A stretch of 28,268 nt of DNA from the NCBI GenBank assembly GCA_040414855.1, contig JBEDUQ010000072.1, forward strand, positions 1-28,268, read 5' to 3'. The DNA is from DASVXQ01 sp040414855 (lineage in GTDB: Bacteria; Actinomycetota; CALGFH01). Positions 1 to 6,860 of this stretch are shown here, in pieces. The notes under the pieces were generated by a model. It searched no databases and was not told the DNA's origin. It worked only from the letters and a program-made list of their open reading frames with translations. Both the position numbers and the translations under genes were made by a program. Each line of letters opens with the position of its first letter. Within the stretch, counting starts at the first letter, position 1.

Positions 1-306
1 GGCGGGCTGCCGCTCAGCCATGAGGGCACGAGCTGCGTCCACCCGGGCGACATGGTGACCGTCAAGGCGAAGACCACGCCGGGGACCCGGCTGGTCGCGG
101 TGGTCGAGGACGACTTCGGCAGCATCATCGGCCCCGACCCGGCCCCGATCGAGGTCCCCAGCAGCGGCGACGCCACCATGACCTGGAGGTCCCCGCCGAA
201 GCTCTCCACCGCCCTGCTCCACTTCCTGCTGACCGCCAGGCACCAGGGGATCGAGAAGCGCGTCGACGTGCACGTGCGCGTCCGCCAGCCGGGGCGGTCC
301 TGCTGA
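1..306 (+). CDS. C-terminal part of an unidentified protein (5' end outside window)
   Basis: The frame is open from the first base to a TGA at 304-306, giving at least 101 residues, so the start lies upstream of the window. An internal ATG at 52 exists but the frame reads through it from the edge. The visible part has a single Cys early (SCVHPGD) and one at the very end, and alternates hydrophobic and polar residues (VTVKAKTTPGTRLVAVV, HVRVRQ) like a beta-sandwich or Ig-like surface domain. I do not recognise a family. A compact hairpin follows the stop directly. It converges on the monooxygenase operon, so it is not part of it. Confidence 0.5.
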   Translation, partial: GGLPLSHEGTSCVHPGDMVTVKAKTTPGTRLVAVVEDDFGSIIGPDPAPIEVPSSGDATMTWRSPPKLSTALLHFLLTARHQGIEKRVDVHVRVRQPGRSC

Positions 307-321
307 CCGGGCGCGGCCCGG
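307..321 (+). terminator. Hairpin after the partial gene
   Basis: A perfect 6-bp stem (CCGGGC / GCCCGG) with a 3-nt loop begins on the base after the TGA stop. No T-run follows, as is common in GC-rich actinobacteria, so its termination strength is uncertain. Confidence 0.4.
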
Positions 322-355
322 GCGTGCGGGGCGGCACGGCTGGCGGCGCTGGGCT

Positions 356-373
356 GGGCCGATAAGTGGGCCC
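356..373 (-). terminator. Possible weak terminator of the monooxygenase operon
   Basis: Read on the minus strand, a GGGCC / GGCCC stem with an 8-nt loop lies 8 bases after the last stop codon of the minus-strand operon. The stem is short and lacks a U-tract. The call rests mainly on position between convergent genes. Confidence 0.25.
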
Positions 374-380
374 GGCCTGG

Positions 381-665
381 TCAGTCCCGCCCGACCTTGC
401 GGGCGAGGTGGCGGCGCAGCTCGCGGCGGCGCAGGCTGCGGCGGCGACGGCCCTGGCTGCGCACGCGCCGCGCCTCCTCGTCGCCGAGGACCCGCGCCGC
501 GAGGTCGTCCTGGTCGCGTGCGGCCGGCTGGTCGAACGGCGACGCGGTCAGCGGCAGGAACACCAGCAGCAGGCCCCCGAGCAGCATGGCGCCGGCTGGA
601 ATGAACAACAGCAGGAACAGGGCCCCGTCCGTGTCGCCGCCGTGGGCGAGAATGGCATGCATCAT
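381..665 (-). CDS. Small single-span membrane protein, paralogue of the upstream gene
   Basis: A 94-residue product. After a short N-terminus comes ILAHGGDTDGALFLL, then one strong hydrophobic span (about residues 15-38) and a long, very Arg-rich tail (RRRRSLRRRELRR) that would sit in the cytoplasm. The segment before and in the span matches the neighbouring 61-residue protein closely: both have LAHGG, an acidic/Gly patch, then LFLL-x-F-x-P-x-G. That pairing is the main reason to believe the gene is real. The ribosome site is weak (GAGACGAG). It is the last gene of the minus-strand monooxygenase operon, 40 bp after its paralogue. Family and function are unknown. A role in copper handling or complex assembly is inferred only from the His-Gly motif and location. 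Confidence 0.6.
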   Translation of the reverse strand: MMHAILAHGGDTDGALFLLLFIPAGAMLLGGLLLVFLPLTASPFDQPAARDQDDLAARVLGDEEARRVRSQGRRRRSLRRRELRRHLARKVGRD

Positions 666-705
666 TCGCGGCTCGTCTCTCGGCTCGGTGCCGGGTGGTG
701 GCGGG

Positions 706-891
706 TCATGGCGGTTCGTCGTCCTCTTGGTCTTCCCGCTGCGCGGTGCTCGACACCACCGGGCGCAGCACGATCACGAATCCCACCAACAGGATGATCC
801 CGACGGGCACGAACGCCAAGAGGAACAGTCCCCCGTCATCCCCGCCGCCGTGGGCGAGCACCGTGGTGAGGGCGGCGATCATCGCGAGCAT
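706..891 (-). CDS. Small membrane protein with AHGG motif
   Basis: A 61-residue product with a hydrophobic N-terminus (MLAMIAALTTVLA), then HGGGDDGG, a transmembrane span (about residues 21-44) and an acidic tail (REDQEDDEPP). If the first 13 residues were removed as a signal, the mature chain would start with His, as PmoB does after its AWA cleavage. That is an inference: the N-terminal segment is short for a signal peptide and could be an anchor. A GGAGG ribosome site precedes the ATG by 5 nt. The start overlaps the end of the upstream IclR-type gene by 13 bp, which suggests co-translation. The adjacent downstream gene encodes a clear paralogue. No named family recognised. Confidence 0.65.
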   Translation of the reverse strand: MLAMIAALTTVLAHGGGDDGGLFLLAFVPVGIILLVGFVIVLRPVVSSTAQREDQEDDEPP

Positions 892-1199
892 GGCGCCTCC
901 AGGTCGACCGTAGAGCGGGCCGGGCGCGGCGCAGACTGGAGGCTGCGCGACAGCACCCGGACCTGGTCGCCGAGCACGTAGCCACGACCGCCTTCCAGCC
1001 GTACCACGTAGCCCTCGGCGGCCAGGGTGTTGAGCAGGCTGTAGGTGGTCGACAGCGCCATGCCCAGCCGCCGCGCGACCGCCTTGGGGGTGAGCCCGTC
1101 CGGGTGGGAGGCGACGATCTCCAGGACCCGCAGGGCGCGCTGGACCGAGCCGACCAGGTCCGACGGCTGGATCCGCCTGGGCCGCGACGCTGTCGCCAT
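879..1199 (-). CDS. Stand-alone IclR-type winged-helix DNA-binding protein
   Basis: 106 residues. Residues about 16-82 match the N-terminal winged helix of IclR regulators (GSVQRALRVLEIVASH, LTPKAVARRLGM, STTYSLLNTLAAEGYV, RGYVLGDQV). IclR proteins are normally about 250 residues with a C-terminal ligand-binding domain. Here the protein ends about 24 residues after the wing, in a low-complexity tail. No effector domain is visible in another frame because the next gene starts 13 bp before this stop. It lies 29 bp after the alcohol dehydrogenase on the same strand. Inference: a ligand-blind DNA-binding subunit that may modulate the operon, or a truncated regulator kept by coupling. The start is the ATG at 1199, with a loose AAGGGA upstream. 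Confidence 0.65.
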   Translation of the reverse strand: MATASRPRRIQPSDLVGSVQRALRVLEIVASHPDGLTPKAVARRLGMALSTTYSLLNTLAAEGYVVRLEGGRGYVLGDQVRVLSRSLQSAPRPARSTVDLEAPCSR

Positions 1200-1228
1200 C
1201 TGCTTCAGTCCCTTGTCGCCACAGCCGT

Positions 1229-2260
1229 TCAGCTCGCGGGCACCAGGATGCCCCTGCCCTGGAGGCGGCCGTGGTCGAGGTCGTCGATCGCCTCGTTGAC
1301 CTCGTCGAGCGGATAGGTGCGGGTGTGGAGCCTGACCTTGCCCTGGGCGGCGAGCACCATCAGCTCCGCGAGGTCGTTGTAGGTGCCGACCAGGTTGCCG
1401 ATCAGGTTGCGCTCGGTGGAGATGACGTCGATGGTCGGGACCTGGACGGTGCCGCCGTAGCCGATCATGAAGTGCGAGCCGGCCCGCCGGGTCATGCGCC
1501 AGCCGTCGGCCTCGGCGCCGCGCTCCCCCACGAAGTCCAGGACCACCTCGGCCCCGTGGCCGCCGGTCAGCTCGGCGACCTTGTCGACCTGGGTGCCGTC
1601 GGACTCGACGAGCTGGTGCGCGCCAAGGCTGCCGGCCAGCTCCAGCGCCTTGGGGGACGGGTCGACCACGACGATGGTTGCCGGGGTCAGCGCCGCCAAG
1701 GACTGGATCGCGATGTGCCCGAGGCCGCCCGCGCCGATGACCACCGCGGTGGTGCCGGGATACAGCAGCGGTGCGGCCTTCTTGACCGCGTGGTAGGCGG
1801 TCAGCCCCGCGTCCGCCAGCGCCGCGACGTCGACGGGCTGCAACGACGGGTCCAGCTTGACGCAGGCCCGCGCGCCGGTCTTGAGCAGCCCGGCCATGCC
1901 GCCGTCGGAGTCGATGCCCGGGAACCGCCCCGAGGCGCAGTGCATGTCGTCCCCGGCGCGGCAGGCCCTGCACAGCCCGCAGGTGACCAGCGGATGCAGG
2001 ATCACGGTGTCGCCGGGCGCAAGGTTGCTGACGGCGGAGCCGACCTGGTGGACCCAGCCGGCGTTCTCGTGCCCGAGCGTGTAGGGGAGCTTCACCCCGG
2101 AGCGGTCGGCCCACTGGCCCTCGACGATGTGCAGGTCGGTGCGGCACAGCCCGGCGCCGCCGATCCTGACGATGACGTCGAGCGGATCGGTGATCTGTGG
2201 CTCGGGGACCTCCTCGACCACCGGGTGCTGCTCGTACTTGTGCAGGCGGACGGCCTTCAC
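1229..2260 (-). CDS. Zinc-dependent medium-chain alcohol dehydrogenase
   Basis: 343 residues, the normal length for a medium-chain dehydrogenase. Visible features are the catalytic zinc segment (GLCRTDLHIVEG, then GHENAGWV), the structural-zinc Cys cluster (CGLCRACRAGDDMHC), and the nucleotide-binding loop (VIGAGGLGHIA) followed by an acidic residue (VVDPS) that favours NAD+ over NADP+. It would oxidise an alcohol to aldehyde or ketone in the cytoplasm. In this operon the likely substrate is the alcohol made by the copper monooxygenase; that assignment is from context. The GTG start at 2260 has a strong GGAGGTG site 7 nt upstream and overlaps the previous stop (GTGA), so translation is coupled to the recombinase-like gene. 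Related alcohol dehydrogenases sit in propane monooxygenase operons. Confidence 0.88.
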   Translation of the reverse strand: MKAVRLHKYEQHPVVEEVPEPQITDPLDVIVRIGGAGLCRTDLHIVEGQWADRSGVKLPYTLGHENAGWVHQVGSAVSNLAPGDTVILHPLVTCGLCRACRAGDDMHCASGRFPGIDSDGGMAGLLKTGARACVKLDPSLQPVDVAALADAGLTAYHAVKKAAPLLYPGTTAVVIGAGGLGHIAIQSLAALTPATIVVVDPSPKALELAGSLGAHQLVESDGTQVDKVAELTGGHGAEVVLDFVGERGAEADGWRMTRRAGSHFMIGYGGTVQVPTIDVISTERNLIGNLVGTYNDLAELMVLAAQGKVRLHTRTYPLDEVNEAIDDLDHGRLQGRGILVPAS

Positions 2261-3123
2261 GGGACGGCACCTCCAAGCGCGTCATCGACGTCGGGAACGG
2301 GCACGAACCGTGAGCCGGGCAGGCCCCAGGTCCGGAAGAACTCGCCGGTGGTGCGGCACAGCTCGACGTTGAGCTGGCTGCCCGCGCGGATCAGGGCGTT
2401 GGAGCGGTGCCGCGCGGCGGCGACCATCGCCGGGGTGGCGGGCTGGCCGCGCGGCCCGGCCACCACGGGGGCGTCGGGACCGGCGTCCAGTCCCGCGAGG
2501 CGGCGGCGGTGCAGGTCGGCGAGCAGCGCCGCGCGGGCGTGGTAGGAGAGGAAGGTGATTCGCTGGCCGCGGTCGCGCAGGCGGGTCAAGCGGACCGCGA
2601 GCGGGTCCGCCCGCGGGTCTGGGACCAGCGCCCCGTCCGCGTCGAGCGAGCCGAGGTCGCCGACCCGCAGCCGCAGGAGCTCGGCGAGCCGCAGGCCGCT
2701 GCCGATCATCGCCAGCAGCACCAGCCTCGCGGTGGGATCGCCGGCGGTGGCCAGCGGGGCCACCGGCGCCCGGGCCGGCAGCGGCCGCCACGCCACCGGG
2801 ACGCCGCCGAGCCGGAACCAGACCTTCGGACCGGCCGCCAGCGCCGCCACCGCGCTGTCGGGATGGCCGTCCAGTTCGAGGGCGAATGCGGCCAGCGCGC
2901 TCTCGGCGACCGTGGGATCGGCGCGCGCCCGCTGCAGCAGCGCTTCCAGGTCGGCCCCGGTCAGCCGGCGGAAGCGGTCGAGGCCGGCGACCAGCATGCG
3001 GACCCAGGAGGGCTCGCGGGTCGCCGCCGCGAGCACCTCCCCCATGCGCCGGACGCTCGGCAGCTCGAGCAGGGCCGCCTCGCGGCGTCCGGCCAGGGCA
3101 CGGTCGGGGCCGGCGGCGATCAT
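2257..3123 (-). CDS. Degenerate tyrosine-recombinase-like protein within the operon
   Basis: 288 residues. An N-terminal helical part (about 1-100) is followed by a stretch resembling the tyrosine-recombinase catalytic domain: GSGLRLAELLRLRVGDL carries the Box I Arg (R145), then RITFLSYHARAALLADL resembles the usual vpLs..a..aL region, and AGSQLNVELCRTTGEFF aligns with the HxLRRT box. The His and Arg of that box are replaced (VELC), and no Tyr follows to act as nucleophile, so recombination seems unlikely. The stop overlaps the alcohol dehydrogenase GTG by 4 bp, and the ATG at 3123 overlaps the stop of a 10-codon ORF. Inference: a resident operon member, not a mobile-element integrase, perhaps a DNA-binding or structural protein. 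An alternative start at 3183 would run back through the DUF59 gene. Confidence 0.6.
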   Translation of the reverse strand: MIAAGPDRALAGRREAALLELPSVRRMGEVLAAATREPSWVRMLVAGLDRFRRLTGADLEALLQRARADPTVAESALAAFALELDGHPDSAVAALAAGPKVWFRLGGVPVAWRPLPARAPVAPLATAGDPTARLVLLAMIGSGLRLAELLRLRVGDLGSLDADGALVPDPRADPLAVRLTRLRDRGQRITFLSYHARAALLADLHRRRLAGLDAGPDAPVVAGPRGQPATPAMVAAARHRSNALIRAGSQLNVELCRTTGEFFRTWGLPGSRFVPVPDVDDALGGAVP

Positions 3124-3170
3124 CCCGCCCGCCCTTCGCCGGCGGCGATCATCCCGCCGGTCCCTTCGCC
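3112..3170. repeat. 29/30-bp tandem duplication at a gene junction
   Basis: Copy 1 is 3112-3140 and copy 2 is 3141-3170. Both begin GGCGGCGATCATCCCGCC and end CCCTTCGCC. The copies differ by one inserted base and a few substitutions. The repeat unit carries a start codon and an overlapping stop on the minus strand, so both copies keep an ATGA junction. Confidence 0.85.
3120..3152 (-). CDS. Ten-codon mini-ORF made by a local duplication
   Basis: ATG at 3152 overlaps the stop of the DUF59 gene (ATGA). It reads MIAAGEGRAG and stops at 3120-3122, where its stop overlaps the ATG of the next gene (ATGA again). Its first five residues repeat those of the next protein because both starts lie in copies of a 29/30-bp repeat. 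It is probably a coupling relay without product function. Confidence 0.35.
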   Translation of the reverse strand: MIAAGEGRAG

Positions 3171-3496
3171 GCTCCGCCGGCATTGATGAGCCGGTGCAGC
3201 TCTTCGGCCGCGAAATGGTCCTGGAGGATCACCTCGACCGACTCGACGCCGGGCAGGCGGCTGACGCGCCCGCGGATCTCCCGGCCGATGTGGCCGGCGA
3301 ACCGGTGCGGGCACAGCGGCGAGGTCAGGTGGAAGCGGACGGTGACGTGGCCGCCGTCCACCTCCACCTCGTCCAGCAGGCCCAGCTCGGCGATCGAGGT
3401 CCGCACCTCGGGATCCTTGACGCCGCCGGCGACCGCCCGCACCCGCCGGAGGTCCACCTCGCCCGTTGCCGTTGGGCCGGTTGGCGTTGCCGTCAT
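3149..3496 (-). CDS. DUF59 / MIP18-family (SufT/PaaD-like) protein
   Basis: 115 residues. The core (about 15-105) matches the MIP18 family: VRAVAGGVKDPEVRTSIAEL, LLDEVEVDGGHVTVRF, LTSPLCPHR with the conserved Cys, and a C-terminal LPGVESVEVIL strand. Members take part in iron-sulphur or other metal-centre assembly in the cytoplasm. The ATG at 3496 overlaps the amidohydrolase stop (ATGA), so the two are coupled. As I recall, soluble di-iron propane monooxygenase operons carry a similar amidohydrolase plus DUF59 pair. Here the oxygenase is a copper enzyme, so the role may differ or may concern another metal centre. The His/Arg residues after the Cys (CPHRFAGHIGREI) are what I would expect of the family. 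Confidence 0.8.
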   Translation of the reverse strand: MTATPTGPTATGEVDLRRVRAVAGGVKDPEVRTSIAELGLLDEVEVDGGHVTVRFHLTSPLCPHRFAGHIGREIRGRVSRLPGVESVEVILQDHFAAEELHRLINAGGAAKGPAG

Positions 3497-4563
3497 CCCG
3501 ACACGGCCCCGGCGACGCCGGCGTCGGCCGCGGGCCGGGCGGCCTGGTACTCCGCCTTGCGCCGCGACAGCTCGTCGTCCTTGATGGCCGCCAGCTTTGC
3601 CTCGACGTCGATGCCGTACAGCCGTGCCAGGTTGCCGCCGATGATCTTGTGCTTGGTCTCCATGGTCAGGTCCACGCCGTACTGCTGCTTCAGGTCCTCG
3701 GGGAGCTCGAACGCCATGAAGTCGTCGAGCTGCCAGTGCGGGTACCAGATCGGGAAGTCGGTCCCGTAGACGATCCGGTCCGGGCCGAGCCAGAACAGCA
3801 GGTTCGCCATCACCTCCGCGAACCAGCGGGGCCGGTTGTGGATGAACGCCAGCACCACCGCCAGGCCCGCGTACACGTTCGGGCAGCGCGCGGCGATCCA
3901 ACAGAAGTCGTCCACCCGCGGCGACCCGCAGTGGTCGATGATGAAATTCAGGTCCGGGTAGAGCCAGGCCGGCTCGTCGATGTCGCGGACGTCGAATTTG
4001 CTGAGGGAGAGGGGCTCCACCGCCGGGCCCTTGTGGAAGAACATGTTCTTGACGCCCAGCTCGAGGCACTTCTCGTAGAGCGGGAAGACGCTCGGGTCGT
4101 TGGCGTTCCAGCCCCGCGACTGGCCGCGCCACTCGGCCGTGTACCACTTGAACCCCCGCATGCCGAGCTCGGTGATCTGCCGCTCGACCTCGTCGACCGC
4201 GTTCGGGATGCGCGGGTCGACGCCGCCCAGCGGGATGATCCGGTCGGGATAGCGGCTGGCGAGCTGCGCGTTGCGCTCCGGGTTCACGAATCCGGTGTGG
4301 TAGAAGTCCATCAGCACCTGGGTCGAGAGCACCGTCATGTCGGCGTCGCCCTTGACGAACATCTCCTCCAGGTACCAGTCCGGGTCGACCTTCCGGAACT
4401 GGGACTCGTAGTCCATGGTCCAGCGCGGGTCTGGCGGGTTGAAGCCGTTGTGGAACGCGTAGAAGGTCTCGATGAACGCCTCACCGAAACGGTTCTTGCA
4501 GTTTTCGGCGCTCGCGTCCCAATAGCCGGTGTGACCGTCGAGCACGAACTGACCGTCCCTCAT
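3493..4563 (-). CDS. Amidohydrolase-2 family (TIM-barrel) protein
   Basis: 356 residues, typical of the amidohydrolase-related (ACMSD/decarboxylase-like) group. Late motifs are clear: FIIDHCGSPRVDDFCW has the conserved metal-binding His, and VYGTDFPIWYPHW has the conserved Asp. The N-terminal HxH metal motif is altered: the sequence is LDGHTGYWDAS, with H11 present and Gly at position 13. A 19-residue segment containing IIPLGGVDPR marks the barrel middle. A GGAGGAG site lies 7 nt before the ATG at 4563, 58 bp after pmoB, and the stop overlaps the DUF59 start. In actinobacterial propane monooxygenase clusters such a protein is an accessory factor of unclear role. Whether it is catalytic here is doubtful because of the missing His. 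Confidence 0.8.
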   Translation of the reverse strand: MRDGQFVLDGHTGYWDASAENCKNRFGEAFIETFYAFHNGFNPPDPRWTMDYESQFRKVDPDWYLEEMFVKGDADMTVLSTQVLMDFYHTGFVNPERNAQLASRYPDRIIPLGGVDPRIPNAVDEVERQITELGMRGFKWYTAEWRGQSRGWNANDPSVFPLYEKCLELGVKNMFFHKGPAVEPLSLSKFDVRDIDEPAWLYPDLNFIIDHCGSPRVDDFCWIAARCPNVYAGLAVVLAFIHNRPRWFAEVMANLLFWLGPDRIVYGTDFPIWYPHWQLDDFMAFELPEDLKQQYGVDLTMETKHKIIGGNLARLYGIDVEAKLAAIKDDELSRRKAEYQAARPAADAGVAGAVSG

Positions 4564-4621
4564 GTGGAATTCTCCTCCGTTGGACGCTGAATCCGGACCG
4601 GACGCTCGAGACTCGAATTGG

Positions 4622-5878
4622 CTAGTCGAAGACCGGGGTCAGGAACTGGCTGATGGTCAGGAAATTGTCGACGCCGGCCGCGTTCTGGAAGTCGGCGACC
4701 ATGGTCATGTAGGTGTTGGACTGGCCCGAGCCGATCGGGATCAGCCGCTGCTGCTCCATCAGCCCGCCGCGGATGGTCATCGTCAGCGTCTGGGTCTGCT
4801 TGGGCGCGATCGGGGCGGCCGGCTCCACCGTCACCTGCCCGTCACCGCCCTGGGAGGCGGCCGGGTTGGCGAACCGGAGCCCGGCGATGTGCAGGTCCTT
4901 CATCTGCATCGGGCTGTCGCTCTGGTTGGTGGCCTGCACGGTCATGGTCAGCGTCTGGGTGGCCGTGTCGTAGGTCACCTTGCTCATCGAGGCGGTCGCG
5001 ATCGTCGCCGGCGCCGGCGCCGAGGGGATCGCGAAGCGGTCGACCTGCTGCGGGATCTTCACCGGGAAGGCCCGCGCCTCGTAGATCCAGCCGCCGATCA
5101 GCAGCAAGGCCGCCACCAGCACGATGATGTTCATTGCGCGGTGGTCCTTGCGGGTGATCAGGCCCACGGCGTCGCCGCCGTCGTCGTTGACCGAGAGTTG
5201 GCTGGTCACCGCCAGCCGGGAGACGGTCGGCTTGGGCACGATCCAGTAGAGCAGCCAGGCCAGCCCGATCACGAAGGTGAGGATCGAGAAGCCGTTGACC
5301 GGCCAGGCGAGGCCGTAGCTCTCGAGGTTCACCGTCTTGCCGTTGTAGAGCGTCAGCGGGTTGCTGAAGCCGGCCGGGTTCTTCTGCACGGTGATCCACT
5401 GGCCGGGGCCGATCAGCGAGCCGGCGCCCTTGACCGCGAACGACGGGTGCACGTGGTAGCGCCCGGGAATGCGGCCCTGGATGGTCATCGAGAAGTTGTA
5501 GACCGAGCCCTTCTGGACGTAGACCGACGCCGGGGCCGCCTGGCCGTTGATGGTCCGGTCCTTCATCAGAAAGACCGGGCCGGGGGCGACCACGCTGAGG
5601 TAGGCGGTGTCAGGGCCCTTGAGTGTCTTGGGCCAGGTCTCCAGCACCTTGGCGGTGCCGGTGATGGTGACGGTCTCGCCCTGCTTCACGGTGTCGGTCG
5701 AGAAGCTGACGTTCCAGAACGCGACCGTGTTCATGCGCAGCCAGGACTCCTGCGCGTTCTCGCCGTGGGCCCAGGCGGCGCCCGCTCCGAAGATCGCGCT
5801 GAGCACCGTCAGGGCCAGGCCGAGCAGGGCGACGATCGCAAATCGCCGACGGAATCTCGCTCCAGTTTTCGTCCGCAT
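4622..5878 (-). CDS. pmoB: Copper membrane monooxygenase subunit B (PmoB/AmoB family)
   Basis: 418 residues, the usual PmoB length. Residues 1-37 form a signal peptide ending AWA, leaving His38 as the mature N-terminus (HGENAQE). HVHPS at 142-146 supplies the other two ligands, so the PmoB copper site (His33/137/139 in Methylococcus) is conserved as His38/142/144. Two membrane spans follow (around GFSILTFVIGLAWLLYWIV and NIIVLVAALLLIGGWIY) and then a second periplasmic cupredoxin-like domain. The subunit forms the large periplasmic part of the oxygenase. The ATG at 5878 has a GGAGGGG site and lies 18 bp from pmoA. Sequence alone does not fix the substrate: methane, ammonia, or short alkanes or alkenes. 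Known actinobacterial relatives act on short hydrocarbons. Confidence 0.92.
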   Translation of the reverse strand: MRTKTGARFRRRFAIVALLGLALTVLSAIFGAGAAWAHGENAQESWLRMNTVAFWNVSFSTDTVKQGETVTITGTAKVLETWPKTLKGPDTAYLSVVAPGPVFLMKDRTINGQAAPASVYVQKGSVYNFSMTIQGRIPGRYHVHPSFAVKGAGSLIGPGQWITVQKNPAGFSNPLTLYNGKTVNLESYGLAWPVNGFSILTFVIGLAWLLYWIVPKPTVSRLAVTSQLSVNDDGGDAVGLITRKDHRAMNIIVLVAALLLIGGWIYEARAFPVKIPQQVDRFAIPSAPAPATIATASMSKVTYDTATQTLTMTVQATNQSDSPMQMKDLHIAGLRFANPAASQGGDGQVTVEPAAPIAPKQTQTLTMTIRGGLMEQQRLIPIGSGQSNTYMTMVADFQNAAGVDNFLTISQFLTPVFD

Positions 5879-5896
5879 GTTCGCTCGCCCCTCCTC

Positions 5897-6682
5897 TCAG
5901 ACCTTCTTCATGAATTTGCCGATGGGCCAGATGGCGAGCATCCGGCCGATGAACTGGCCGATCCAGTAGCCGACCACGGTCATCGTCGCGCCGAACACCA
6001 GCGAGACGTACAGCGTCTCGCCGAGGAAGGTCCGCAGCGAGCCCTGCTGCACCAGCCGCAGGTACTCGGGGGTCTGGCTGCGGAGGTACTCGATCCCCTG
6101 GACGTCGGCGACGGTCAGGGTGTGGCCCATGAACGACACCGGCTGGAGGAACGGCGACAGCATGATGTAATTGGTGAACCAGAAGATGAACGCGAACCCC
6201 ATGCCTCCGATCACCGAGGTGAGCACGAAGCTCTTGGTTTTCAGTAAGACATAATCTAAGAAGATCCCTGCGAGCACCGCGGTGGCGGGCCACACGAAAT
6301 TGAGCGGGTAATAGACGAAGATGCTCCACTGGAAGATCCGACCGATCTCAGCGGCGGCCCACAGGCAGAGCGCGGTGTAGACGCCGCCGGTCGGGAATTT
6401 CCAGGCGAGCCACTGGATGTACTGGAGGGCGGACGGGATGATGATGATCGCGAACGGCGTGATGATCGGCCACCACTGCGCGTCCTTCCAGTCCGTCCAG
6501 AAATCCCAGTCGCCCGCGAACAACAGCTTGGTGATGTCCGCGGCGGCCCCGACGACGAACGCCGCCGTGACCCAGAACATGATGTCCCATTTCCGGTCGA
6601 TGTAGCGGTATTTCTTGCCCACGAGCTGCCGAAGCTCGTGCGCCCGCTCCCTCGCCTTGAGATCCGAAGTTACCGCCGCCAT
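5897..6682 (-). CDS. pmoA: Copper membrane monooxygenase subunit A (PmoA/AmoA family)
   Basis: 261 residues with about six or seven membrane helices. The hallmark motif GDWDFWTDWKDAQWWP occupies residues 57-72, followed by the helix PFAIIIIPSALQYIQWL and the C-terminal YLRLVQQGSLRTFLG segment known from PmoA. PmoA is a membrane subunit of the trimeric (alpha-beta-gamma)3 oxygenase. The ATG at 6682 is chosen over an in-frame start at 6703 because GGAGG lies 7 nt before it. It sits 167 bp after pmoC, a gap with a hairpin and direct repeats, and 18 bp before pmoB. The order C-A-B is the standard one for bacterial CuMMOs. Comparison with other PmoA proteins would give the clade and the best clue to substrate. 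Confidence 0.93.
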   Translation of the reverse strand: MAAVTSDLKARERAHELRQLVGKKYRYIDRKWDIMFWVTAAFVVGAAADITKLLFAGDWDFWTDWKDAQWWPIITPFAIIIIPSALQYIQWLAWKFPTGGVYTALCLWAAAEIGRIFQWSIFVYYPLNFVWPATAVLAGIFLDYVLLKTKSFVLTSVIGGMGFAFIFWFTNYIMLSPFLQPVSFMGHTLTVADVQGIEYLRSQTPEYLRLVQQGSLRTFLGETLYVSLVFGATMTVVGYWIGQFIGRMLAIWPIGKFMKKV

Positions 6683-6794
6683 GGGTGGCCTCCGATCGCT
6701 CAACTGCCAGAGCCGTGCCGTGCTGCTGCCGTGGTGCTCGCCGTGCGTTTTGGGCGCGCGGGGTAGGCCCGCGCTCGATTCGTGGGGCTGGGAT

Positions 6795-6860
6795 GCCGCG
6801 CGGCGGCGCGGCGGTGGCGGAGGCTAGGCCGCCTCGCCAGGCCGCTTGGCTAGGCCGCCT
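6795..6860. repeat. Hairpin and direct repeat in the pmoC-pmoA spacer
   Basis: GCCGCGC (6795-6801) and GCGCGGC (6806-6812) form a 7-bp stem with a 4-nt loop. A 13-bp direct repeat GGCTAGGCCGCCT occurs at 6822-6834 and 6848-6860. The second copy spans the pmoC stop codon, so the first looks like a duplicate of the gene's last codons. The hairpin could act in mRNA processing or attenuation between C and A; that role is inferred. Confidence 0.6.

Noticed and set aside
1271..2545. Plus-strand ORFs opposite the alcohol dehydrogenase and many similar long frames
   Set aside because: High GC content opens long antisense frames; their Gly/Arg/His/Val-rich translations show no family motifs.
2257..3123. 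Integrase marking a mobile element or genomic island
   Set aside because: Catalytic residues are missing, it is coupled inside an operon, and no attachment repeats or transfer genes are nearby.
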